From positions 1-19,785 of the forward strand of contig JAFDFO010000020.1 of assembly GCA_019309815.1 (NCBI GenBank): a DNA stretch of 19,785 nt, read 5' to 3'. Position numbers and translations under genes: made by a program. The stretch comes from Deltaproteobacteria bacterium. GTDB taxonomy: Bacteria > Desulfobacterota > Desulfobacteria > Desulfobacterales > C00003060. Of this stretch, positions 13,163 through 19,785 are shown in pieces. The notes beneath the pieces were generated by a model. It saw only the letters and a program-made list of their open reading frames with translations, was not told the DNA's origin and made no database searches. Position 1 is the stretch's first letter. Each line of letters begins with the position of its first letter.

Positions 13163-15163
13163 TTACCAGGCCAGTGAGAGCCCTATCGTGTCAAACCTGG
13201 CGTTGACCCGTTCTATGTTGACCATGATTGTGTCTTCGGGCTTCAGGTCTGCTCCGCAGTTCAGGGGGAGCGAGCATTCAATCATGTACTTGGTCAGAAG
13301 CACCACATACCTGTGGCGTCGCTTTTCCAGGACCAGCGCGCCTTCTTTCTGACCGAGCCGGCGTTCGAGGTATCTCAGTATCCAGTAACGAGTACGTTCC
13401 TGCTGAAGTACGGTAATGTAACTCATTGGCTGCTCAACAGCCTGAACAATCAACCTGAGGTCTTCCTCGGAATATGAAGTCCCCAGTCCCAGAAGTCCCT
13501 TCAGCTGGCGTTGGATGGCCAGATCAAGATATTTCCGTAGCGGGGAGGTTATGGTGACATAGACGTCGAGTCCAAGAGCGGCGTGGGGTTCAGGCTCAAC
13601 ACCGATAATAACACGGCTCAACAGCCTCCGTTGCATCCAGTTCTGATAAAGCGTCCCACCATTGTCGTCAATAAGACGTCCGCGGGGTTCCATCTGTGCT
13701 CTATATATGGCTGGTTGTTCCCGGTCCCGGAAAAATCGGCCCGTCAGCCAGTTAGCCAGGATCATACATTCAGACACCATCAAGCGACTAGGACTCTCTC
13801 GGTTTATTCGGCTAACGGAGATGTCTTTGTTGCTGTCGATCCATACGTTCATCTCGGGGAGGGTCAGGTGGAGGGCCCCGGCATCCAGGCGAATTTGGCG
13901 ACGTTTCTTGGCTATTTCATAGATGGCGCCGAGCTCCGGATCTTCATTAACCATGAGATTGGCGTGATAGTAAGTCATCTGCCGGTCAACATGGATGATG
14001 CTTGGGAAGATCTCATACTCCAGAACCCTTGCCGAATGGTCAAGACGTGCCATCACGCTAATAGCCAGACTGTCTTGACCCTCTTTCAGACTGCAAAGAT
14101 CTTCCGCCAGAGGTATAGGCAGCATGGGGATACGTTTATCGGGCATGTAGATAGAGCTGCCCCGAGCCAGGGCCTCTTCGTCCACAACGTCACCCCTGCC
14201 AAGGAAATGGGATACATCGGTAACGTGAACCCAAAGCCGGAACCCATCTTCTTCCGGCTCAATGCTTATGGCATCATCAAAATCGAGAGTTCCCTGGCCG
14301 TCAATAGTTATGGTTGACAGATGCGAGAGATCCTGTCGTTTTTCGTCCGGATTGACCTTCTTCTTCGCTTCGTCTAACTCCTTTGTGGCCGCCATGACCT
14401 CGGGCGGGAAAGCCTCAGATATTCCGAACCTATGAAGATTCAGGTTCTCATCCTGGTTCCAGACTCCCAGCTTCACCAGGAGCTGGAATGGACCGTCGTT
14501 TGCGTCCAGGCCCGACCGTGCTAAGATCTCCTTGCCAAGGCCGTAGTGAGGACTGTCCTTCCCAAAAAGATAGAAAGACTTCAGTATCTCAATGATCTCT
14601 TCGTTTCCCTTTAGGACTGGCGGATCTCCGGCATCCTTTACCTTCCTGATCCACCGGCTTCCTTCCTCTATGGCATGCGCTTTTCTGGCCTCTTGTGCGG
14701 CCTGGGCTGCAATCTGGGCTACACGTTCAGGGGTGTTGGGGCAGAATTGATGCGTGTCAAACTTGAAATAGAGACGATCCTCAAATAGTGCCCGCATGAC
14801 AGCAGAGGAATGGTCGCTTGATATGCTACCATCAAAGCAGAATTCTGCCATCGTCTGAAGGTCAATCCACGTGGCTTCCGTGTGTAACACACTCCAGAGC
14901 GCTTCGACGTCTATCTGCTTTTTCAGTTGTCTTCTAGTGGCCACCGTGCTCTGTAAACGATTCACCAGTGCGTCCCTGCCCATACCGGGGTCAAGGCGTT
15001 CACTGCCGACATGTGCCAGACGTTTTTCCGCGTGGCTTATCTCGAGGTTGTGTTCCGTGAGCATACGAAGCTTGTGGTTTTTCTGGCCTAGCACAACAGC
15101 GCAGACGATTTGCTTGCGATCGATATATTCAACGATAGTTCCAGGTTCCATGGGGGAATTCAT
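13163..15163 (-). CDS. RNB-domain 3'-5' exoribonuclease (RNase II/R superfamily)
   Basis: 666 aa. The central RNB domain has the signature TIDGQGTLDFDDAIS with the metal-binding and catalytic Asp at D288, D294, D296 and D297 (from the ATG at 15163), followed by WVHVTDVSHFL, RGSSIYMPDKRIPMLP, LCSLKEGQDSLA and ITSPLRKYLDLAIQRQL. An N-terminal beta-rich and helical region of about 270 residues replaces the usual cold-shock pair. A short OB/S1-like end (DTIMVNIERVNARFDTIGLSLAW) closes the protein. It would degrade single-stranded RNA processively in the cytoplasm. The start is uncertain: ATGs at 15163 and 15151 and a TTG at 15190 are all without clear Shine-Dalgarno. It is divergent from the ABC genes. 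Confidence 0.9.
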   Translation of the reverse strand: MNSPMEPGTIVEYIDRKQIVCAVVLGQKNHKLRMLTEHNLEISHAEKRLAHVGSERLDPGMGRDALVNRLQSTVATRRQLKKQIDVEALWSVLHTEATWIDLQTMAEFCFDGSISSDHSSAVMRALFEDRLYFKFDTHQFCPNTPERVAQIAAQAAQEARKAHAIEEGSRWIRKVKDAGDPPVLKGNEEIIEILKSFYLFGKDSPHYGLGKEILARSGLDANDGPFQLLVKLGVWNQDENLNLHRFGISEAFPPEVMAATKELDEAKKKVNPDEKRQDLSHLSTITIDGQGTLDFDDAISIEPEEDGFRLWVHVTDVSHFLGRGDVVDEEALARGSSIYMPDKRIPMLPIPLAEDLCSLKEGQDSLAISVMARLDHSARVLEYEIFPSIIHVDRQMTYYHANLMVNEDPELGAIYEIAKKRRQIRLDAGALHLTLPEMNVWIDSNKDISVSRINRESPSRLMVSECMILANWLTGRFFRDREQPAIYRAQMEPRGRLIDDNGGTLYQNWMQRRLLSRVIIGVEPEPHAALGLDVYVTITSPLRKYLDLAIQRQLKGLLGLGTSYSEEDLRLIVQAVEQPMSYITVLQQERTRYWILRYLERRLGQKEGALVLEKRRHRYVVLLTKYMIECSLPLNCGADLKPEDTIMVNIERVNARFDTIGLSLAW

Positions 15164-15202
15164 ATCAACGGGGTGGCTGAAAGTCAACAAAGCTCAGACT
15201 TT

Positions 15203-15256
15203 TTTGAACCGCAATAGCGAGCGCATTCCACGTAGCTTGGTGGAGGGATCTTCAAA
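15203..15256 (-). repeat. Short copy of the REP-like element
   Basis: This matches the complement of the element at 5713-5832: TTTGAACCGCAATAGCGAGC, then GCATT, CGTAGCTTG, TGGAGGG and TCTTCAA in the same order. The segment between two AGCTTGCTG-like words in the long copy is missing here. It lies in the divergent gap between the exonuclease and ABC genes. Confidence 0.65.
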
Positions 15257-15301
15257 TCATTTTGACTCTTCTGCTTCTCTTTGTTAGCAATATAAGTAGA
15301 T

Positions 15302-15335
15302 ATGACGAAGGGCGCAAGGCTCAGGGCGCATGGAC
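15302..15335 (+). repeat. GC-rich interspersed repeat, copy 2
   Basis: Shares GGCTCA-GGCGCA and the left edge ATG-CG with 11571-11608. An ATG at 15330 that would extend the next gene lies inside this repeat, which argues against its use. Confidence 0.45.
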
Positions 15336-15401
15336 CAACTTCTTTCGTGCTGCGTCATGTTCTTTGACCTTCAGCCGCAGAAAAGCTATTCTCGGGACCT
15401 C

Positions 15402-17159
15402 ATGAAATCATACCGCCTTGTCAAACCGTACTTTGTGGAAAAGAGGCTCACAATTGTGGTGGGCCTTTTTTCCCTGCTTGTCGTTGACATGCTTCAGCTC
15501 TTCATCCCGCGTATCATCAAATGGGCCGTTGATGACCTGGCGACTGGCCGCACTACGGCCACCACGCTTCTTCGCTATGCCCTCTATGTTGTTGCCGTGG
15601 CATTGCTGATGGGGATATTCCGTTTCATCTGGCGCAGATGTCTCATAGGAACATCCCGGAGAGTAGAGGAGGGGATACGAAATCGGCTCTTCTTCCACAT
15701 CCAAACCCTTTCAGCGGCCTATTTCGATAGAACCCGAACAGGGGATTTGATGGCCCACGCCACCAATGATGTCCTTCATATCAGGATGGCCGTCGGTATG
15801 GGCATGGTGGCCCTTACTGATGCAGTTGTTCTTGGTCTGGCTGCCATTGGTTTCATGCTTTACATCAATGTGACGCTCACCTTGTTTGCTCTGCTGCCCA
15901 TGCCCATAATCGCCATTTTGGCCCGTGTCTTGAGTCGCCGAATACACTATCTGTACAGGGATGTGCAGGCGTCGTTCTCGGACATGACCGAGGTAGTGCG
16001 GGAGCGTTTTGCCGGCATCCGGGTCGTCAAGGCCTACAATCGGGAGGAGGCAGAAGCAGAAACACTGTCCAAGATCTCAAAGGAGTATTTGGGCAAGAAT
16101 CTTGGTCTGGTTCGGGTTACAGGAGTCTTTTTTCCCGGCATGATGTTCTTTTCAAACATTAGCCTGGCCTTGGTGCTCTACTTAGGTGGGCGCCAGACGA
16201 TTGGCTTTACCATCACCCCGGGGGATTTCGTTGCCTTTATTAGTTATATCGGCCTTCTTACCTGGCCAATGATGGCCATGGGTTGGGTCATCAACCTGAT
16301 TCAGCGAGGTGCTGCCTCACTTGATAGGATCGACGTGATCCTGCAGACCAGACCGGAGATCCAGAGCCCCAAGAGTCCAAGTCGTCTGAAAACCATACAA
16401 GGCGACGTTGCGTTTGATCAGGTGGGCTTCAGGTACGGGTCTGACCAACGGGCGGTTCTGTCAGAGGTCTCCTTTTCACTGGCCTCAGGACAGACCCTTG
16501 GTGTGATCGGCCAAACAGGAAGCGGCAAAACCACGCTGTGCCATCTGATTGCAAGACTCCTTGATGCAACTGAGGGGACTCTTTTGATTGATGGTGTGGA
16601 TATCCGCCATATTTCGCTTGAAACCCTTCGGACCCACATGGTGGTCGTGCCGCAGGACGCCTTTCTCTTTTCGGGAACGATTCGAGACAATCTGTGCTTC
16701 GGCAAGACAGACGCATCTGATGAAGAGATGGCGCAGGCGGCCCGCGCTGCTGACTTATATGAGACGATCATGCGGTTTCCACAGCAGTTCGACACGCTCA
16801 TTGGAGAAAGAGGGGTGACGCTCTCCGGCGGCCAAAAGCAGCGTCTTGCATTGGCCAGGGCCCTCCTGATCCCAGCGCCCATTCTTATCCTGGATGATCC
16901 AATGAGTCAGGTCGACACAGAGACCGCAGGGGCCATCCTGGCGGGTATTCGGGACTATTCGGTTGGACGCACCTCTGTGATTGTCTCTCACCGAATGAGC
17001 CATGTGCGGCACGCCGATATGATCATCGTGCTGGAAGGCGGGCGCATTGTCGAAGCCGGTACCCATGATGAACTTATGGCTTTGGAAGGATACTACAGCC
17101 GGATGTATCGCTGGCAGGAGATAGAGGAAGAATTCGATGCCGTGAATCGTGCGTCATAA
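15402..17159 (+). CDS. ABC half-transporter, degenerate-site subunit (BmrC/YheI-like)
   Basis: 585 aa from the ATG at 15402. A six-helix exporter domain (about 1-310, starting SYRLVKPYFVEKRLTIVVG) is followed by an ATPase domain: Walker A GQTGSGKT (370-377), signature LSGGQKQ (474-480), Walker B ILILDD (494-499) and H-loop H530. The residue after the Walker B Asp is D499 in place of the catalytic Glu. This is the mark of the weak-site subunit in heterodimeric exporters such as BmrC or TM287. It should pair with the next gene product to export a lipid, peptide or drug-like compound. An upstream ATG at 15330 would add 24 residues, partly from repeat DNA; the chosen start gives the usual family length. 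Confidence 0.88.
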   Translation: MKSYRLVKPYFVEKRLTIVVGLFSLLVVDMLQLFIPRIIKWAVDDLATGRTTATTLLRYALYVVAVALLMGIFRFIWRRCLIGTSRRVEEGIRNRLFFHIQTLSAAYFDRTRTGDLMAHATNDVLHIRMAVGMGMVALTDAVVLGLAAIGFMLYINVTLTLFALLPMPIIAILARVLSRRIHYLYRDVQASFSDMTEVVRERFAGIRVVKAYNREEAEAETLSKISKEYLGKNLGLVRVTGVFFPGMMFFSNISLALVLYLGGRQTIGFTITPGDFVAFISYIGLLTWPMMAMGWVINLIQRGAASLDRIDVILQTRPEIQSPKSPSRLKTIQGDVAFDQVGFRYGSDQRAVLSEVSFSLASGQTLGVIGQTGSGKTTLCHLIARLLDATEGTLLIDGVDIRHISLETLRTHMVVVPQDAFLFSGTIRDNLCFGKTDASDEEMAQAARAADLYETIMRFPQQFDTLIGERGVTLSGGQKQRLALARALLIPAPILILDDPMSQVDTETAGAILAGIRDYSVGRTSVIVSHRMSHVRHADMIIVLEGGRIVEAGTHDELMALEGYYSRMYRWQEIEEEFDAVNRAS

Positions 17160-17222
17160 ATCAGGAAATGTCAGTTGTCCGTGGATAGTGGTCCGTTGCC
17201 TAATAAAACAATGGACGACGGA

Positions 17223-17260
17223 CTAACAATTGAAAATTGAAAAGTGAAGATTGAAAATTG
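17223..17260 (+). repeat. Solo copy of the cassette arm
   Basis: CTAAC followed by ATTGAAA-type heptamers over 38 nt. It differs from the right cassette arm, with its flanking C, at four positions. It lies alone between the two ABC genes, next to a GTCCGTTG/CAATGGAC inverted repeat (about 17190-17217). Confidence 0.8.
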
Positions 17261-17269
17261 AGCAAAAAC

Positions 17270-17311
17270 AAGTAGCGAATAACAAGTAGCAAATAACGAA
17301 TAGCAAATAAC
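17270..17311 (+). repeat. 14-bp tandem repeat, three units, abutting a start codon
   Basis: AAGTAGCGAATAAC, AAGTAGCAAATAAC, GAATAGCAAATAAC in phase, then AAATTCC and the ATG of the second ABC gene. It replaces any recognisable Shine-Dalgarno for that gene. Confidence 0.85.
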
Positions 17312-17318
17312 AAATTCC

Positions 17319-19283
17319 ATGAGACGCGACTACGGATATTTTGAAGAAGACCAGCTGGGGAAGCCCTACGATCTGAAATTGCTCAGAAGGCTCTTTCCGT
17401 TTGTCCGGCCGTACCGTCTGTTATTCCTGCTTTCCATCTTTCTTGTCACAGGTATTACGGCCCTGGACCTGGCACTTCCTTATCTGACCAAGGTGGTCAT
17501 TGACGAGTACATCGTTCAGGACATTGGGGAAGAGAGGCCCGAAGCGTCTCAGGAGAAGCGCGTCTATGTGGCAGACCTGCGCAGGCCAGAGACGGAAAGG
17601 GTGGTGAATCAATATCCCGCATTCTTCAGCATCGAATGGCCCTATGCACGGATTGGGTACGAAGATCTCCCCAAGTTGAGTAAGGCAGACCTTGCGGACC
17701 TCCGGCAACCGGATTATGCCGGCGTGGCCCGGATTGCCTTGATCTTTCTTGGTATTGTCCTGTGCCATTTCATCTTCAGCTTTGGTCATGTGATTATCAT
17801 GGAATACGCCGGACAAGGTATCATGCATGACCTGCGGCTATCTCTTTTCAAACACATCCAGGGCCTTTCTGTCGCCTTTTTTACGAAGAATCCGGTAGGC
17901 CGTCTGGTCACCCGCATGACGAGTGACGTTCAGAACATGCACGAGTTCTTCACCTCCATCATCACCGTACTGTTCAAAGATGTCTTCCTTGTCCTGGGCA
18001 TTACCGTGGTACTCCTTGTCATGGACTGGCAACTTGCCCTGATTTGTTTCCTGATGCTTCCGTTCATCTTCGTGGCAACAACGTATTTTAGCCGTCTGGC
18101 AAGAGATGTGTTTCGAGAGCTCCGGGTGAAGATTGCGGAGATCAATACAAAACTGCAGGAGACCATCGATGGTATTCGTATTGTCCAGCTTTTTTTGCAG
18201 GAGAAGAAGAACTACAAACAGTTTCGCCGTCTCAATCATGAAAACTATCTGGCGGGAATGCGGCAGATCAATATCTTTGCAGTGTTCATGCCGGCTATCG
18301 AGGTATTGAGCTCAGTCACCACGGCCCTCGTCATATGGTACGGGGGCGGGCGTGTGGTATCCGAAGCGCTCAGTCTCGGAACGCTGGTTGCATTCATCTC
18401 CTACATGAGAATGTTTTTTCGACCCATTCGCGATATTGCGGAGAAGTATAATATCATGCAGTCGGCCATGGCCTCGTCTGAACGGATTTTTCTCCTTTTC
18501 GATACCCGGGAGCAGATTCCCGAGCCCGACGTTCCGGCGCGGATGCCTGGTAAAGGGGCTATTGTCAACTTCGAAAACGTCTGGTTTTCTTATGTGGAGG
18601 GTGAATGGGTCCTGAAGGACATTTCACTGACGGTTCGGCACGGTGAAACCGTGGCGATCGTGGGACCCACCGGGGCGGGCAAATCGAGCCTGATCCATCT
18701 CCTTGAGCGGTTCTATGATCCAGCCAAAGGACGTATCACACTTGACGGGGTTGACATACGGCAGATTCCCAAAACGCAGCTGCGTGCCCATACGGCGTTG
18801 ATTACCCAGGATGTGTTTCTGTTTGCAGACACCATACAAAAAAACATCACCGTAGGAAATCCGGCTCTCACGCATGAACGCCTTCAAGAAATTGTTGCAG
18901 CGTCCAACATGGAACGTTTGGTCCAAGGACTCCCCAATGGACTTGACACCGTGATCGCCGAAGGGGGCCGGACCCTGTCAGGAGGAGAGCGGCAACTCGT
19001 CGCTTTTGCCCGGGCCCTTGCTCGTGATCCTGAAATCATGATCCTTGATGAAGCCACGTCAAGTGTGGACACCCAGACGGAACGGTTGATTCAGGAAGCA
19101 ACCCTGCGATTGATGCAAAACCGCACGGCCATCGTCGTGGCCCACCGGCTCTCTACCATTCGCCATGCCGACCGCATCATTGTTCTTCACAGGGGTCGAA
19201 TCCGGGAAGTCGGTACCCATGATGAACTGATTGCCAAACAAGGCCTCTACTACCAACTCTACCGATGGCAGAGGATATCGTAG
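17319..19283 (+). CDS. ABC half-transporter, catalytic subunit (BmrD/YheH-like)
   Basis: 654 aa. After a short cytoplasmic start (YGYFEEDQLGKPYDLKLLRR), the first helix lies at about 33-56 and the second at about 136-158. They are separated by roughly 75 charged residues that would form an extracytoplasmic insert, as described for BmrD of the BmrCD exporter. The ATPase domain has Walker A GPTGAGKS (449-456), X-loop AEGG (547-550), signature LSGGERQ (553-559), Walker B IMILDE (573-578) with intact catalytic E578, and H609. Paired with the preceding Asp-type subunit it would make an asymmetric heterodimer with one active ATP site. The 159-nt gap between the two genes is filled with repeats, and no Shine-Dalgarno is seen. 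Confidence 0.9.
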   Translation: MRRDYGYFEEDQLGKPYDLKLLRRLFPFVRPYRLLFLLSIFLVTGITALDLALPYLTKVVIDEYIVQDIGEERPEASQEKRVYVADLRRPETERVVNQYPAFFSIEWPYARIGYEDLPKLSKADLADLRQPDYAGVARIALIFLGIVLCHFIFSFGHVIIMEYAGQGIMHDLRLSLFKHIQGLSVAFFTKNPVGRLVTRMTSDVQNMHEFFTSIITVLFKDVFLVLGITVVLLVMDWQLALICFLMLPFIFVATTYFSRLARDVFRELRVKIAEINTKLQETIDGIRIVQLFLQEKKNYKQFRRLNHENYLAGMRQINIFAVFMPAIEVLSSVTTALVIWYGGGRVVSEALSLGTLVAFISYMRMFFRPIRDIAEKYNIMQSAMASSERIFLLFDTREQIPEPDVPARMPGKGAIVNFENVWFSYVEGEWVLKDISLTVRHGETVAIVGPTGAGKSSLIHLLERFYDPAKGRITLDGVDIRQIPKTQLRAHTALITQDVFLFADTIQKNITVGNPALTHERLQEIVAASNMERLVQGLPNGLDTVIAEGGRTLSGGERQLVAFARALARDPEIMILDEATSSVDTQTERLIQEATLRLMQNRTAIVVAHRLSTIRHADRIIVLHRGRIREVGTHDELIAKQGLYYQLYRWQRIS

Positions 19284-19378
19284 GTTTTCAGTTCTACCTT
19301 TCACAGTGTTTCTCAGAAACAACCTTGAATTGCACAACCTGAGGATGGCAGTCCCGGCGGGGATGAACCCCAGCCGTG

Positions 19379-19471
19379 AAACTAGGGGACGTCCATGACA
19401 TTATAACATTCTCGACCCGCAAAGCCTTGCCAGTCATAGAATGTCATAATGTCATGGACGTCCCCTAGTTT
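19379..19471. repeat. 34-bp near-perfect inverted repeat with 25-nt loop
   Basis: Left arm 19379-19412 starts AAACTAGGGGACGTCCATGA. Right arm 19438-19471 is its complement with a single mismatch (A versus G in TTATAACATT). The loop holds CCCGCAAAG, whose exact complement occurs again at about 19612-19620. From memory, GGGGACGTCC-type inverted repeats accompany REP-associated Y1 transposases in related genomes; no such gene is in the window. Confidence 0.9.
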
Positions 19472-19473
19472 GC

Positions 19474-19535
19474 GGGAGAAATCTTGCGGTTCCATCAGGT
19501 CTAGCAACAAAGATTTCTCCCTGGCCCAGACCTGG
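19474..19535. other. Interleaved complementary segments, possible H-type pseudoknot
   Basis: GGGAGAAATCTT (19474-19485) is complementary to AAGATTTCTCCC (19510-19521). CAGGTCT (19496-19502), inside that loop, is complementary to AGACCTG (19528-19534) outside it. The order a-b-a'-b' is that of an H-type pseudoknot with 12-bp and 7-bp stems. Confidence 0.6.
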
Positions 19536-19561
19536 ATTAACAGCCTAATACTTTGCAACAC

Positions 19562-19588
19562 GCTGAAGCGCCAGGGCGGGCGCTTAGC
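19562..19588. repeat. GC-rich hairpin
   Basis: AAGCGCC (19566-19572) pairs with GGCGCTT (19579-19585), extended by GCT/AGC past a one-base bulge. Confidence 0.6.
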
Positions 19589-19642
19589 TCGAAATGACAC
19601 CGTTGAAGCCCTTTGCGGGCGGGGATTAATCACCCTCAAGAG

Positions 19643-19671
19643 ATCGTCTTGCCAGTGTGCAGGAAGACGAT
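19643..19671. repeat. 8-bp perfect hairpin
   Basis: ATCGTCTT (19643-19650) pairs with AAGACGAT (19664-19671) across a 13-nt loop. Confidence 0.6.
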
Positions 19672-19738
19672 GCGAGGAAACGACGATGCACATCAGGAGT
19701 GAATCGGGGTGTGCCAGAAGGATGAAAAGGGGATAGGG

Positions 19739-19771
19739 AGTTCTGACCGCGGCATAGCCGCGGTCAGAACT
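19739..19771. repeat. 15-bp perfect palindrome with 3-nt loop
   Basis: AGTTCTGACCGCGGC (19739-19753), loop ATA, then the exact complement (19757-19771). It is very stable, but no T-run follows on either strand, so a classical terminator is unlikely. A recombination site, REP unit or 3' RNA boundary is possible. Confidence 0.75.
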
Positions 19772-19785
19772 GAAGTTGTCAAAGG

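Larger units (their letters stand above)
19284..19785. other. Gene-free right end packed with inverted repeats
   Basis: No frame here looks like a real protein. The stretch holds, in order, a 34-bp inverted repeat, a pseudoknot-capable segment, two further hairpins and a 15-bp perfect palindrome, listed separately. It could be a cluster of REP-type sequences near a transposase gene outside the window, or a structured non-coding RNA. Confidence 0.55.

Noticed and set aside
13583..14317. Plus-strand open frame of 244 codons opposite the RNB exonuclease
   Set aside because: It is the antisense shadow of a clearly conserved catalytic domain.
15330..15401. Longer start for the first ABC subunit
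   Set aside because: The ATG at 15330 lies in an interspersed repeat and adds a non-conserved-looking, Cys-rich extension; the ATG at 15402 gives the usual family start.
19449..19736. Open frame of 95 codons on the plus strand
   Set aside because: It runs through the 34-bp inverted repeat, the pseudoknot and two hairpins, has no ribosome site and its composition is not protein-like.
19284..19785. Retron non-coding RNA (msr-msd) suggested by long hairpins and a 9-nt complementary pair TTCAGTTCT/AGAACTGAA at the ends
   Set aside because: A 9-nt match over 500 nt is expected by chance about half the time, no branching-G context was recognised, and no reverse transcriptase gene is in the window.

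Overview
The window looks like chromosome of a Gram-negative, probably anaerobic bacterium, most likely Desulfobacterota (the former Deltaproteobacteria). This is an inference from gene content: an OBG/DRG-type GTPase with a TGS domain, a stand-alone RNB exonuclease, a CDP-paratose 2-epimerase-like enzyme, a BmrC/BmrD-like ABC pair, an outer-membrane barrel and a lipoprotein. Intergenic DNA crowded with short tandem and inverted repeats also fits. No 16S rRNA or other taxonomic marker is present.

Layout. 1-160: 3' end of a tRNA-like sequence (T-arm, acceptor strand, CCA) followed by a strong terminator. 300-2348: polytopic GT39-like glycosyltransferase. 2349-2862: decayed small genes (a frameshifted ribbon-helix-helix protein, a second frameshifted ORF, a signal-peptide stub), closed by a terminator related in sequence to the first one. 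3006-3487: cold-shock gene with promoter, long leader and terminator. 3565-4023 (minus): lipoprotein. 4722-5514: outer-membrane barrel and terminator. 5529-6020: FNR-like dyad, a repeat element and a hairpin. 6057-10189: co-directional genes for an SGNH-like membrane-anchored protein, a sugar-nucleotide epimerase, a GT2 glycosyltransferase and a TGS GTPase. 10187-10657: a 471-bp cassette with 37-bp inverted ends around a four-helix-bundle gene of the 23S rRNA intervening-sequence protein family. 10671-11908: a periplasmic-binding-protein-like protein without signal peptide and a small coiled-coil protein. 12635-12850: 71-aa acidic protein. 13163-15163 (minus): RNB exonuclease. 15402-19283: two ABC half-transporters, one with Asp and one with Glu at the catalytic position, expected to form an asymmetric heterodimeric exporter. 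19284-19785: no gene, but a dense run of inverted repeats.

Function. The left and centre contain envelope-glycan functions (lipid-linked sugar transfer, NDP-sugar epimerisation, GT2 transfer, SGNH-type acyl chemistry). The right half carries RNA decay and an exporter. The most unusual content is between the genes. One 38-nt repeat arm built on the heptamer ATTGAAA occurs three times, twice as the inverted ends of the four-helix-bundle cassette and once alone between the ABC genes. A REP-like element occurs in a long and an internally deleted form 9.4 kb apart. The right edge holds a 34-bp inverted repeat next to a sequence able to form a pseudoknot.
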